NCBI RefSeq assembly: GCF_000472705.1
Contig: NZ_AXAE01000033.1
Location: 193-64,192 of the forward strand
DNA from: Mesorhizobium erdmanii USDA 3471
GTDB lineage: Bacteria; Pseudomonadota; Alphaproteobacteria; Rhizobiales; Rhizobiaceae
Direction: 5' to 3'
Length of the DNA stretch: 64,000 nt
The position numbers and the translations under genes were made by a program. Positions 50,696 through 60,588 of this stretch are shown here, in pieces (within the stretch, counting starts at the first letter, position 1; every line of letters begins with the position of its first letter). The notes below the pieces were generated by a model that ran no database searches, had not been told where the DNA came from, and saw only the letters and a program-made list of their open reading frames with translations.

Positions 50696-53034
50696 CGATT
50701 ATCCATCGGCCGGGTGGAGCCCGGTGCCGGCATCCAAGTCATGAGAGCACTGGGTTCCAACTGATCGGCGCCGTTGGCTGGGATCATGAACTGGAACGTC
50801 GATCCCGGGCCGTTGTTCAGCTCGGCCCAAAGCACGCCGCCGTGTCCTTTGATTATCGTGTTACTGACCGAGAGCCCAATGCCCATGCCATCGCTTTTGG
50901 TTGTGTAGAATGGGCTGAAGAGCTTTTCGATAGCGTCCGGATCGAACCCGACACCGTAGTCTTTGACGGAAAAACGCACCTGCCCGAACTCATCATTGCT
51001 CGTCGATACGGCTACATGCCGATGCTCATCGGCGGCGCCGCGCGTCGCCTGCACGGCATTCAGGACCAAGTTTAGCATCACCTGTTGAAGCTGAACGCGA
51101 TCCCCCCGGATCGGTGGGAGATCGGCTGAAAGCTCTGCGTTGATCCGGATCTTGTGCCGCTGCGCTTCCGCGGCAGCGAGCGCAAGGACATCCCGGGCTG
51201 CAGTGTTGAGGCCCACCGTCTCGGTAATAGCGGTCTTCTTTTTGAATAACGTCCGAAGGCGCGTAATCACCTCCGACGCCCGATTGCCATCCCTGATGGT
51301 TCGACGTGCTGTCTCCATCGCGCCGGAAACGTTCGGCGGATCGGCGGAAAGCATTCTTAAGCAGGTTTCTGCATTAGTGATGATGCCGGAAAGAGGCTGG
51401 TTTAGCTCATGTGCGATCGAGGCCGTGAGCTGGCCCATCGTCATCACTCGGGTCAGATGCGCGAGCTCGGACTGGATATCGCGCATCGCTTCTTCTGCAC
51501 CTTTCCGGTCTTCGATATCCGTATTGACGCCGAACCATCGCATGACCTCGCCGTCTTCGCCGTGAAGCGGGCTGGCACGTAACAAAAACCAACGATACGC
51601 ACCGTCATGACGCTTCATGCGGGCTTCGAGTTCGCCGACCCTTTTCGACTCCAAGATCGTCCGCCAGCCGGCGGCGAGCCTCGGAAGGTCGTCCGGATGA
51701 ACCGCCGAAGTCCACCCCCAACCTTGAACCTCCTCGAGCGAAAGACCCACGTATTCCAAATAGGTCTGATTTACGAATTCGGCAGCTCCATCAACGTAGG
51801 CCGACCACGCCATCGCCGGCATCGTATTGATGATCTGATCGAGGTTTCGCTCGCTCGTCGCCAAAGCTTCTTCGGCGCGTTTCAGATCTTCGATGTCGGT
51901 ATTGAGTCCGTACCACCGTCTGACTATGCCGGTCTCATCTCGAAGCGGTTGGCGGCGCATCAGAAACCAGCGATAGGATCCATCCGCTCGTCGCAAGCGT
52001 GCTTCGACTTCTCCTGGGGTTGCCGCGGCCTCAGTGAACTTCTTCCAGGTCGCGAGCACATTACCGATATCTTCCGGGTGAACTGCATCTTCCCAGCTCC
52101 CAGATGTCAGTTCCTCCAACGGTATGCCAACATAGTTGACGAAGCATTGGCTGAAAAAATCCACATTTCCGGCCTTATCGGCCGACCATGCCATCCCCGG
52201 TATCGAATCGATGATCTGTTTCAGACTCTGCTCACTCGCCAAGAGCCTCGCTTCCATCTGTTTTCTATCTTCGATATCGGTATGGATCACGCACCAGTGC
52301 GATATGGTGCCGCCGGCATCGCGCAGGGGAAAGCCGTGCGAATGCCACCACCGATAAGCGCCGTCAGCGCGACGCCGGCGCGCTTCGAAGTCGGACGGCT
52401 TGCCGGTCGTGACTGAGTACTCCCACGCGTCAACTCCGCGCTGACGATCTCCGGGATGTATAAAGTCATTGTTCTGCCAGTTCTTGATCTCTTCAAGCGT
52501 CTTTCCGGAGTACTCAAGAAGAAGACGATTTGCAGCTTTGGGGTTGCCGTTCGAGCTGTTGATCATAAAGGGAGCACCGATGCCATCGATCATCGATTCT
52601 AGAAAAGCATTTGCAAACCGTTGCTTGTCGGGCCACTCCTTCAAGCTATGAATATCAGTCTGGATGAGGCACCAACGAGGAGCTTGCCGGCTGTCAACTT
52701 CGATCGGAAACCAGCGCAAGAGGTTCCAGTGATAGGCGCCCTCCCCAGTGAGAAGGCGAGCTTCTTCTTCAAACGCGATCCCGGTGCTCAGCGCGGACTC
52801 CCATCGGACGATATGCGCTCGATAATCATCGGGGTGCAGCACCTCCTTCGAATGCCTGAGCTCCTCGAAAGTCTTTCCAAAATAATCAAGGGAGAGTCGG
52901 TTCATCAGTTCCGGCTCGCCGCTCGCGTTCCAAAGCGAAATCGGTCCCGGCATGTTAAACATCAGGGATCTCAGCGTCGGATCGGAGATCAGCAATTGCT
53001 CGGTCATGTTGCGCCTGAAGGCGACCCCATCCAT
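50692..53034 (-). CDS. Soluble four-PAS sensor histidine kinase
   Basis: The 780-residue product has four PAS units (about residues 15-130, 140-260, 265-390 and 395-515) with typical PAC ends such as WCVIHTDIEDRKQMEARL and the HPDD/HPED turns. HisKA (His542 in SIAHELNQPLSG) and HATPase (NLVLNAVQAT, DYGVGFD, KSDGMGIGLSVSNTII) follow. It has no membrane segment. It is a paralog of the kinase at 35233, and its coupled receiver gene is broken. A weak regulon-box match lies at 53068-53085. The start has no clear ribosome site; ATG 53007 is an alternative. Confidence 0.88.
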   Translation of the reverse strand: MDGVAFRRNMTEQLLISDPTLRSLMFNMPGPISLWNASGEPELMNRLSLDYFGKTFEELRHSKEVLHPDDYRAHIVRWESALSTGIAFEEEARLLTGEGAYHWNLLRWFPIEVDSRQAPRWCLIQTDIHSLKEWPDKQRFANAFLESMIDGIGAPFMINSSNGNPKAANRLLLEYSGKTLEEIKNWQNNDFIHPGDRQRGVDAWEYSVTTGKPSDFEARRRRADGAYRWWHSHGFPLRDAGGTISHWCVIHTDIEDRKQMEARLLASEQSLKQIIDSIPGMAWSADKAGNVDFFSQCFVNYVGIPLEELTSGSWEDAVHPEDIGNVLATWKKFTEAAATPGEVEARLRRADGSYRWFLMRRQPLRDETGIVRRWYGLNTDIEDLKRAEEALATSERNLDQIINTMPAMAWSAYVDGAAEFVNQTYLEYVGLSLEEVQGWGWTSAVHPDDLPRLAAGWRTILESKRVGELEARMKRHDGAYRWFLLRASPLHGEDGEVMRWFGVNTDIEDRKGAEEAMRDIQSELAHLTRVMTMGQLTASIAHELNQPLSGIITNAETCLRMLSADPPNVSGAMETARRTIRDGNRASEVITRLRTLFKKKTAITETVGLNTAARDVLALAAAEAQRHKIRINAELSADLPPIRGDRVQLQQVMLNLVLNAVQATRGAADEHRHVAVSTSNDEFGQVRFSVKDYGVGFDPDAIEKLFSPFYTTKSDGMGIGLSVSNTIIKGHGGVLWAELNNGPGSTFQFMIPANGADQLEPSALMTWMPAPGSTRPMDNR

Positions 53035-53382
53035 CGTTATAATGCGGCAGTCCAGTCGTTAACAAAAATAGTACATTGGTATTGGTCAGAGAATTTTGGC
53101 GCTTTCCCGGTGGGAATGAATACGCTGTCGGGCATCTGCCTCAGGCGGTCAACATCCCGCTTGTTGATCTCTCGCATTGGGTCCACGGGGTTCCAAAGAC
53201 ATGCTAGGTTGTCGCCTATTGCAGGGTAGCTTTGCGTGCTCGCTATCGAAGCGGCTGCGCTGATGCGCCCGGGGCTTCAAGGTGCGTGCCGCTGACCCAG
53301 AACGGGATATTGTGCGCGCACAACGTTTGCTCTACTATCGACAGGCGAAGCCGTCATACATTGACCGTGAGCGGGGGGCATA
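53035..53382. other. Divergent promoter region, kinase and STAND gene
   Basis: No gene. On the minus strand CCAATACCAATGTACTAT (53068-53085) resembles the regulon box weakly and lies 33 bases from the kinase start. GGGGGG just before 53383 serves the STAND gene. Confidence 0.35.
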
Positions 53383-56262
53383 TTGCCAGTCGAGGGCAGT
53401 TTGCATGACGTGATCGTCTCTTTTGGCCCGTTTCGCTTGAGCGCCGCCGAGAGGTCCCTTTTGCGGGACGAGGAACCCGTTGCTATTGGGGGACGGGCGT
53501 TAGATATCCTTGTCGATCTGGTGGAACACGCCGGCGAGGTACTGAGCCGAAAGCAACTGATCGAGCGCGTCTGGCCCGACGTGATCGTGGAGGAAGCGAG
53601 CCTTCGGGTACACCTTTTCAATCTCCGCAAGGCTTTGGGCGACGGAAAAGACGGCGCTCGTTATATCACCAACATCCCAGGTCGCGGCTACAGCTTTGTA
53701 GCGCCGGTGAAACGCTCCGCACGGAGGCAGCCTGCCGCGCCCGTCAACCAGGAGTGGAGCCCGCAAAAACTACCTCCGCAGCTTGAAAGAATGGTCGGTC
53801 GCGACGGGACAGTCGCCGATTTGTGTTCACTCCTTTCGAGCCGCCGGTTCGTCAGCGTTGTCGGACCGGGAGGCATGGGAAAGACGACCGTCGCAGTGGC
53901 CATCGCACACGCGTTGCGCGATGAGTTCTCCAATAAGATCTATTTCCTGGACCTCGGCTCTATTGGTGACTCATCGCTCGTCGCCGGCGCGGTAGCGTCG
54001 ACGCTTGGGCTCATCGGTCAAACTGGGCAAGATCCGTTGCGTGACTTGGTCGCATTGCTGGTCGACAAGCCGATCCTTCTCGTTTTCGATAGCTGCGAGC
54101 ATGTAATCGACGCGGTCGCCGAATTGGCTGAGCGGCTCTTCACTGAGACGCAGCTCGTGCACCTTCTGACGACCAGTCGTGAAGCATTGCGCGTGGAGGG
54201 CGAAAACGTACACCTTTTGAGACCGCTTGAAAGTCCGATGGAGGAGGCCGGATTGACTGCCGACCAAGCGCTTGCCTCGCCCGCAGTACAACTCTTTATG
54301 GAGCGGGCCGCCGCCGGGGGGTTTGTGACTGGGCTTAGTGACGCAGATGCGCCTATCTTGGCAGCGATATGCCGTCGACTCGATGGGATCGCGCTCGCGA
54401 TTGAACTCGCGGCCGGCCGCGTGGGGGTCTACGGAATTCGGGGAACGGCCGATCTCCTGGACAATCGCTTCAAGCTTCTTTGGCACGGGCGGCGGAGCGC
54501 GCCTCCCCGACATCAAACTCTTCAGGCAATGCTTGATTGGAGCTACAATCTGCTCTCGCAGTACGAAAGAACGATCCTGCTAAGGCTATCTGTCTTCGTG
54601 GGAGCTTTTACCCTGGAAGACGCATTGGTCGTCGCGGCAGGAAATGAAGATGATGCGCCGAAGCTGGCCGATACTGTCGCGAGCTTAGTTGATAAGTCGC
54701 TTGTTAGGATGTCTGAGCTGGGGGGAGCAACCTACCATCGGCTGTTGGACACAACGCGAGCGTACGCGGCAACAAGGCTGGCGGAAACTGTCGAAAAGGA
54801 AGTGCTCTCGAGACGACACGCACTTCACTACATCGATCGCTTGAAGTCCGACGCGACAAGCGCGACCGCCTTCGGAAGCCGAGACGTGTCGGCCTACGAA
54901 CCACACATGGGCAATATTCGGGCCGCGCTTGTTTGGAGCTTCTCGGAACTCGGCGATTCGCAGATTGGCGTGAAGCTCGCCGCCGAGGCGGCGCCGTTGT
55001 TCTTAGGGTTCTCGCTTCTCGGTGAGTGCGAGCTGTGGTGCGGGCGCGGCTTGTCCGCTTTGCGAGAGGCCGATTGCGGAACAATCATCGAACTGTCTTT
55101 GCAGGCGGCATTGGCAATGTCTGCGATGTTCACACGAGGTAACGGCGACGAAGTAAGGCGGGCTATTGAGCGGGGCATTGGGCTTGCTGAGGCACTGCGT
55201 GACGGAAAGTACAAATTGCACCTCCTGGCTGGACTGAATGTCTTTCTCATTCGGATCGGCGATTTCCGAGGAGCAGTCACTTCTGCTGAGCGGAGCATGC
55301 TTGTTGCGAGAGAGCTTGGGGAACCGCCCGGGTTAGTCATGGCTGAATGGATGCTGGGCGTGGCGCACCACCTTGTCGGCAATCAAGCCGCTGCGCGATT
55401 ACACTGCGAGCGTGGGTTGGAGTTAGAATCCGTCTCCGGTGCGACCCAAGTCGACTTCTTTGGCTACGATCACCGAGCCCGCGGGCTGGTGGCCTACGCG
55501 AGGGCCCTGTGGCTGCTCGGAATGCCGGAGAAAGCCATTCGTACCGCGGACATGGCCGTCAAGGAGGCAATGAAGCGCCGGCATCCGGTCACGGTCTGCA
55601 TATCACTGAGTTACACAGTGCCAGTCTATCTCTGGAGTGGCGATTTCGATCGGGCGGCAGAGTGCATCGAGCGCGTCCTGGCCCACGCGACCAAATATTC
55701 TCTGGCGCCCTTTCACGCCCTTGGACTCGGGCTAAAGGGCGAACTTATGGTTTTGAAAGGCGAAACGAAGGTGGGCGTCGATCTCTTGCGAGGGGCGTTA
55801 GCGACACTGACCGCCGAGCGCCACCATATTCTTGCAACGACTTTCTTGCGGGCGCTGGCAGAGGGGACGTTGAGATGTGGTCAGATCGATGAGGCTGCCG
55901 CGATGATTGACCGAGCTCTAGGCTTGGCAGAGCAGGCCGGTGAAACCTATGACCGTCCGGATTTGCTGCGCGTGAGAGCAGAAATTCATCTGGCGCGCTC
56001 GCCCTCGGATGTGAGAGCAGCAGAGGACACGTTCCTTCAAGCTCTCTTTTGGGCCAATAAGCAAAACGCAGTGGGCTGGGAACTGAGGGCTGCCGTTTCG
56101 CTGGCCCGGCTCTGGGAGAAGCAAGGGCAAACGGTTCGCGCAGAAGATCTACTTGGCCGGCGTCTTCAGCAGTTCACGGAGGGATTTGGGACAGCGGATG
56201 TTAGGGCTGCAACCGACCTCCTCGCCAAGTTGACTGGGAAACCTGCAGATATGCAAGGCTGA
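53383..56262 (+). CDS. Second winged-helix/STAND NTPase/TPR regulator
   Basis: The 959-residue product has an OmpR-type winged helix (about residues 10-108, ending YITNIPGRGYSFVAPV), a STAND NTPase with Walker A GPGGMGKT at 161-168 and Walker B ILLVFD at 231-236, and a helical TPR tail to the end. It aligns in domain order and several blocks (RHQTLQAMLDWSYNLL) with the product of 47290-50115. The start is TTG at 53383 after a run of G; GTG at 53410 is an alternative. It is probably an activator with the ligand sensed by the TPR part. Confidence 0.85.
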   Translation: MPVEGSLHDVIVSFGPFRLSAAERSLLRDEEPVAIGGRALDILVDLVEHAGEVLSRKQLIERVWPDVIVEEASLRVHLFNLRKALGDGKDGARYITNIPGRGYSFVAPVKRSARRQPAAPVNQEWSPQKLPPQLERMVGRDGTVADLCSLLSSRRFVSVVGPGGMGKTTVAVAIAHALRDEFSNKIYFLDLGSIGDSSLVAGAVASTLGLIGQTGQDPLRDLVALLVDKPILLVFDSCEHVIDAVAELAERLFTETQLVHLLTTSREALRVEGENVHLLRPLESPMEEAGLTADQALASPAVQLFMERAAAGGFVTGLSDADAPILAAICRRLDGIALAIELAAGRVGVYGIRGTADLLDNRFKLLWHGRRSAPPRHQTLQAMLDWSYNLLSQYERTILLRLSVFVGAFTLEDALVVAAGNEDDAPKLADTVASLVDKSLVRMSELGGATYHRLLDTTRAYAATRLAETVEKEVLSRRHALHYIDRLKSDATSATAFGSRDVSAYEPHMGNIRAALVWSFSELGDSQIGVKLAAEAAPLFLGFSLLGECELWCGRGLSALREADCGTIIELSLQAALAMSAMFTRGNGDEVRRAIERGIGLAEALRDGKYKLHLLAGLNVFLIRIGDFRGAVTSAERSMLVARELGEPPGLVMAEWMLGVAHHLVGNQAAARLHCERGLELESVSGATQVDFFGYDHRARGLVAYARALWLLGMPEKAIRTADMAVKEAMKRRHPVTVCISLSYTVPVYLWSGDFDRAAECIERVLAHATKYSLAPFHALGLGLKGELMVLKGETKVGVDLLRGALATLTAERHHILATTFLRALAEGTLRCGQIDEAAAMIDRALGLAEQAGETYDRPDLLRVRAEIHLARSPSDVRAAEDTFLQALFWANKQNAVGWELRAAVSLARLWEKQGQTVRAEDLLGRRLQQFTEGFGTADVRAATDLLAKLTGKPADMQG

Positions 56263-56612
56263 CCTTGAGGCCAGACTGACTGCCGCACCGGCCAAGACGT
56301 GGCCCTGGGTACGGAGGAGAATTCTACCGACCACATAGTCGTAGCTTGGAAGCACCGCATCGCAGGAACCAACGCTTTGCTCAGTTCGTACGATCTGGGG
56401 CGGCTTCTGAACTGCTGAGACCCTGCTTTCTTTAGCCGGGCCCGCCTTAACGGCTTTTAACAACTTATAACAAGCCATCTCGCTTCTTTTCAGCGAACGT
56501 TTGGCATCGGGGAGAGGCAGTCGAACCGACGATGCATTCCACGGCGAGCCGGTTGGACGTCTTTGCATCGAAGCGGACCGAACCTCAGCCTTGGATAGCG
56601 GAGAACCTTGCT
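56263..56612. other. Gap before the second FixJ-type regulator
   Basis: No gene is supported in these 350 bases; the frame of the next gene stays open back to ATG 56532. An AT-rich stretch at 56450-56475 is the best promoter candidate. No regulon box was found. Confidence 0.35.
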
Positions 56613-57293
56613 ATGCATATGAATGTGTCGACGCCCAACGATCATTGCGTGAGTGAAAAGGCGGTCGTCTTCGTGTTGGACGACGACATTTCGGTCCGTG
56701 AATCGTTAGACTCGCTGGTTCGCTCAGTTGGCTGGCTGCCAAAGACTTTTGAAACCGCAGCGGCGTTCCTTTATCACCCCAAAGCGCTTGTCCCGAGCTG
56801 CCTGATCCTCGACTTCAACCTTCCCGACCTCAACGGATTGGATCTGCTGACCCTCATCTCTGTCGAGCGAGCTGAAATGCCGATAATCTTTATCACAGGG
56901 CATGCGGACATACCGCTAGCTGTCAAAGCAATGAGGGCCGGAGCCCTTGAGTTCCTGACGAAGCCATTCAGTGGCGAGGTGCTGGTGCGCGCAATCGAGC
57001 TTGCGCTCCAGAGAAGCAAGGATGTGCTCCGATTTGCCGCGAAGATACAAGCGATGCGTGATTGCTGCGAGTCACTTAGTCGGCGTGAGAGAGAGGTCAT
57101 GGCGTTGGTCGTCGGCGGACTGATGAACAAGCAGATCGCGTTCCAACTTGGAATTAGCGAAATTACCGTAAAGGCTCACCGCGGCCAGGTAATGCGAAAA
57201 ATGAAGGCGAAGTCACTTCCGGAATTGGTCAAGATGGCAGCAATCCTCGGAAAGGGTCACCATACCACCTCGCCTCAATCGGCACTACCCTGA
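56613..57293 (+). CDS. Second FixJ/StyR-type response regulator
   Basis: The product is about 226 residues. The receiver has VLDDDISVRESL, phosphoacceptor Asp67 (CLILDFNLPDLNG), ITGHAD and TKPFS. The LuxR-type helix-turn-helix (LSRREREVMALVVGGLMNKQ, LGISEITVKAHRGQVMRKMK) is nearly the same as in the 34353 regulator, so the two may read similar DNA sites. ATG 56613 is preferred because GGAGA lies upstream. No kinase gene is directly adjacent; the four-PAS kinase (50692-53034) and the transmitter stump (44846) are candidate partners. Confidence 0.88.
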   Translation: MHMNVSTPNDHCVSEKAVVFVLDDDISVRESLDSLVRSVGWLPKTFETAAAFLYHPKALVPSCLILDFNLPDLNGLDLLTLISVERAEMPIIFITGHADIPLAVKAMRAGALEFLTKPFSGEVLVRAIELALQRSKDVLRFAAKIQAMRDCCESLSRREREVMALVVGGLMNKQIAFQLGISEITVKAHRGQVMRKMKAKSLPELVKMAAILGKGHHTTSPQSALP

Positions 57294-57355
57294 TCCGGGG
57301 TGGTACGGCGTCATTCCCCCGCAATCAGCAAGCATGACTGCAATCAGCTCACAGG

Positions 57356-57811
57356 TCAGTGATGTGGTTTGGCAAAATGTAGTGGGAAAATCGACCGCAT
57401 CAATGTTGTCGAGAAAACGCACCCAAGCAGGTCGTCGGAGACGCGATCCCGGTTGGGAGCAGGATCAGATGCGACACCAATGAAGCTAAAGGTACTCGCC
57501 GCCATGCGGTGCGGCTGCGAGACGTGCAGCTTGAGCAATCGCCTTCGCTCACATCCGCTGGTGGAGTTTCTTGAGTTCCGTTCTCGCAGCCTAGATGGAA
57601 AAGCTCGTGAGCGAATGAAGCGAGCGGACGGCCGGTTCTCGGCGACACGGATCACTGCCGTCTTCCCCTTCACTTGGGCTTCCCATTCTGGTCCATTGGC
57701 GAAGCCGACGCTGACGGCATAAGCCTCCTCAACCTCAGTGCGGATCGCAGCCAGCCCGCTGTCCGCTTCCATTTCGGCGATCCACTTTTCCGCTACATCT
57801 TTAGAGACCAT
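57356..57811 (-). CDS. Hypothetical protein, possibly frameshifted
   Basis: The first 55 residues look like a normal small protein (VSKDVAEKWIAEMEADSGLA, EWEAQVKGKTAVIRVAENRP). After that the composition turns Arg/Ser-rich with many Phe and Cys, unlike the start, which suggests a frame change near 57630. GGGAGC precedes ATG 57811. I do not recognise it. Confidence 0.4.
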   Translation of the reverse strand: MVSKDVAEKWIAEMEADSGLAAIRTEVEEAYAVSVGFANGPEWEAQVKGKTAVIRVAENRPSARFIRSRAFPSRLRERNSRNSTSGCERRRLLKLHVSQPHRMAASTFSFIGVASDPAPNRDRVSDDLLGCVFSTTLMRSIFPLHFAKPHH

Positions 57812-57823
57812 TGTTGCTCCCAA

Positions 57824-58249
57824 TTTTGACCTGCACCAGATTGATCTAGACTATGTACCGGCTACGAGCGGCGTCTCACGCTTGAAAGTGCCGGCATTGT
57901 CAGTCTCGCTTCTGCGCTCGCTGACACTTCTTCGGTCCAGGGCAAAATGACTTCTTCTGTCATCATAAGTTGCAGAGTCGCGCAACCTCCGCCTTCAAGG
58001 AGCGGGAAGGGCGACGTCGACTTCCGAGCGTGATCAGACTGAATGTCTGAAAAGGGGCCGGCAACCGACACCAGGGGTCGGCGTACCGAACGTCCTGCGT
58101 CAAACGGCTTCCAAAACTGACCCCGGATCGGCGTCCAATTTTGACCCCCCTTATGTAACGCGCGGTGGTCAGCGTTCGCCCGGGCGGAGCTGGTCAGGGT
58201 TGCGCAGCCCGGGCGAACGCGGATGGCGCTTGGCAGCTTGATGGGGTGA
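57824..58249. other. Gap before the istB remnant
   Basis: No gene is supported. The stretch 58100-58250 is the expected place for the lost 3' end and terminal repeat of the IS21-type element, but no clear terminal inverted repeat pair was identified. Confidence 0.35.
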
Positions 58250-58357
58250 TCAGGCGCGGTTCTTGAAGCGCCAGGACTCGTTTCCGGTCTCGATGATCTC
58301 GCAATGATGGGTGAGACGGTCGAGGAGCGCTGTCGTCATCTTGGCGTCAGCGAAGTT
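58250..58357 (-). pseudogene. istB: IS21-type istB, C-terminal piece
   Basis: The minus frame reads NFADAKMTTALLDRLTHHCE followed by IIETGNESWRFKNRA and a stop. This is the standard C-terminus of the IS21 helper ATPase IstB. The rest of the gene lies at 60955-61240; the serine-recombinase element separates the two. Confidence 0.85.
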
Positions 58358-58358
58358 T

Positions 58359-60464
58359 TCATGATGCCTTCTTCCTTGATCGCCTGGTGCGAGCGGTCCG
58401 CGCCCGCAGCGTGTTGATCTGGTCGTCCGAGAGTTCGATTTGCCATGGCTGCCCCTTCGTGAGCTGGCGTCCCTCGATCCAGCTGCGGGCGAGGTAGTCG
58501 AAGACGGTTTGGGGTGTGACATCCAGGGCAGCGGCCGCCCCTTGAACAGAGTAGGTTCCATCTGGCCAGCGGTCGGGATTGGCGCTCGTCCCGTTGATCT
58601 TGACAGTGGGGATGCCCCAACGTCTCCGCAGAAGCCAGACATTCTCACCTTTGAAGGCGCAGCCGCGTGCTGCGACAAAGCCTTCCGCGTTCAACGCCGC
58701 TGCGATCTCCTTGTCCATTTTGCCCGCAGCGTTGAGTTCGATCACGCGGCTGCGCAGCCGCTCCAGATCGATGTAGTCGCCATAGGTGTGGACCCGCCTC
58801 TGGAGAGAGTGTTCACTTGTCGCTCCCGTCTGCCACAAGATCTTGAACCAGACCTGGCCGTGGACGCGCTTCTGGTCGAGAATGACCTCGCAGACGATGA
58901 GGCGCAGGATGCCCTTGCGCTCGGCCGCCGTTGTCGAAGGCGAGTGCCAGATGCCGGGCAGATCTTCGCCCAGCTTTTGCAGCGCCTCGCGATCCGGCTC
59001 GTTCAAGACCAGGGGCTCGTCATGTCGCCAGCGTTCGTAATCCTGTTCGATCGCCTCGGCGGCGCGCAACTTCTCTTCCCACACGCGCTCCAGCGAACGC
59101 GCCACCAAGCGGTTCTCCGGCTCGACCGCATCATATTGGCGCCGTGCTCTTTCCGCCTCATAACGAGCCCGCTCGCGCCGCAGCGCCCACTGCCGCTCAA
59201 GTTGACGCGTCTCTTCTTCGATCTGGCCCAGGGCGGCGATGGCGATGGCGATCTTGTCCGGCGTCAAGGCCTCGAGCAGGATGCTTTCGACGTGCGCATC
59301 GACAGGCAGCGCACGCACTTCCTGGCATAGCGGCCCGCCCTCCTGATCGCGGTCGGCGCGACACGTGTAGACGGGGTAGTCGCCCGCAGGACCGCTATAG
59401 CGCAGGCTCATCCGGCGACCGCACCGCCCACAAACAGCGATGCCCTGCAGCAGTGCCGCTCCCTTGCGCGGCACACCCGAATGGCCGGCCTCATAGCGGT
59501 TGATGTTGTTTACGAGTCGCCTCTGGTTCTCCATGAACTCCTCCCAGCCGATATAACCAGGATGGGCAGCCTGAAGGCAAACCTCCCAGTCAGCGATGGG
59601 GACCTTGGTAGTCCTCGGGCGATAAACGCCATGGCGAATCCGCCCGCCTTCCATCCGCCTCCGGCCATAGACATACGCTCCAGCGTAGGCAGGATTTTGA
59701 AGAATGCTGAGAACCCGTGAACTGTCGGCCTCGCGCCACACCACATCGTGCGGTGCTGGGCCGAGCACGGGACGCACGGGCAGCGGCAAATCGTTCTTTC
59801 GCAGGTAGCGCATCACGGCCCGTGCACTGTGAAGCTCGCGGAATTTGGCGAAGACGAGGCCGAGCCTCGCCTGCACCTGCTCATCGGGATTGAGAATGAT
59901 CTCGCCAGAGCGACCATGCGCCAGTCCGGCGGGAACAGGAAGGCGTAGCTCGCCGCGTGCCGCCTTCTGACGCTCGCCCTGATGGAGGCGCTGCTTGATC
60001 TGGTGCAACTCCGCTTCGCTCATGATGCCCGACAAACCGAGCAACAGGCGGTCATGGTAGGCGCAGGGATCGTAGAGACGTTCGCCATCGGCAATGATGA
60101 CGCCGAAGAGCGAGCACAAATCGAGGAGCTGATGCCAATCGCGGTTGTTGCGAGCAAGGCGGGAGGCATCGAGACTGATGACCAGACCGGCATTCCCCAA
60201 TCCGATCTCGGCGATCAGCTTCTTGAAGCCCATCCGCTCGATGGTCCCGGCTCCGGATTTGCCAAGATCTTCGTCAATGACGTGCACACGTTCATGCGGC
60301 CAGCCGAGAGCGACCGCGCGATCGACGAGGCGGTATTGCAGTTCCGTGCTTTCCTGATGATGCCGCACCTGGTTCACGGAGGACTGGCGGACGTAAATGT
60401 AAGCGAGCTTGCCGCGATGCGCAGCAGTGACGCACTCGTCCGGTCTATTCGATGCTCTCAACAT
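58359..60464 (-). CDS. Large serine recombinase
   Basis: The 701-residue product starts with a resolvase-type catalytic domain (about residues 18-170). AYIYVRQSS carries the nucleophilic Ser28, and LVISLDASRLARNNRDW carries catalytic Arg residues. A recombinase domain with ILQNPAYAGAYVYGR follows, then a zinc ribbon (CGRCGRRMSLRY with a later CRADRD), a coiled coil rich in Arg/Glu, and an unusual C-terminal extension with helix-turn-helix-like repeats (SVQGAAAALDVTPQTVFDYL). It should integrate and excise the element. It is intact and probably active. Confidence 0.9.
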   Translation of the reverse strand: MLRASNRPDECVTAAHRGKLAYIYVRQSSVNQVRHHQESTELQYRLVDRAVALGWPHERVHVIDEDLGKSGAGTIERMGFKKLIAEIGLGNAGLVISLDASRLARNNRDWHQLLDLCSLFGVIIADGERLYDPCAYHDRLLLGLSGIMSEAELHQIKQRLHQGERQKAARGELRLPVPAGLAHGRSGEIILNPDEQVQARLGLVFAKFRELHSARAVMRYLRKNDLPLPVRPVLGPAPHDVVWREADSSRVLSILQNPAYAGAYVYGRRRMEGGRIRHGVYRPRTTKVPIADWEVCLQAAHPGYIGWEEFMENQRRLVNNINRYEAGHSGVPRKGAALLQGIAVCGRCGRRMSLRYSGPAGDYPVYTCRADRDQEGGPLCQEVRALPVDAHVESILLEALTPDKIAIAIAALGQIEEETRQLERQWALRRERARYEAERARRQYDAVEPENRLVARSLERVWEEKLRAAEAIEQDYERWRHDEPLVLNEPDREALQKLGEDLPGIWHSPSTTAAERKGILRLIVCEVILDQKRVHGQVWFKILWQTGATSEHSLQRRVHTYGDYIDLERLRSRVIELNAAGKMDKEIAAALNAEGFVAARGCAFKGENVWLLRRRWGIPTVKINGTSANPDRWPDGTYSVQGAAAALDVTPQTVFDYLARSWIEGRQLTKGQPWQIELSDDQINTLRARTARTRRSRKKAS

Positions 60465-60588
60465 GCCGATCCGCCGCTGTCGGCGCGCCCGTCGATCGCA
60501 TCCGCAAGAGAAGTCGCGCGAGGCTCTGCGCGATCTGCTTCTGCGTCTCCCCCGGCAAGTTGAGCCAAAGGCTCGGGAGTGTCGCCAT
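60445..60588 (-). CDS. Small accessory ORF of the serine-recombinase element
   Basis: From ATG 60588 the frame gives about 47 residues (MATLPSLWLNLPGETQKQIA, then QSLARLLLRMRS) and overlaps the recombinase start by 20 bases and the preceding DUF5372-like frame. Elements of this kind often carry a short ORF here, so I list it, but an upstream start at 60654 is possible and translation is unproven. Confidence 0.4.
   Translation of the reverse strand: MATLPSLWLNLPGETQKQIAQSLARLLLRMRSTGAPTAADRHVESIE

Noticed and set aside
58440..59330. Plus frame of 296 codons
   Set aside because: It is antisense to the serine recombinase, which has clear catalytic motifs.
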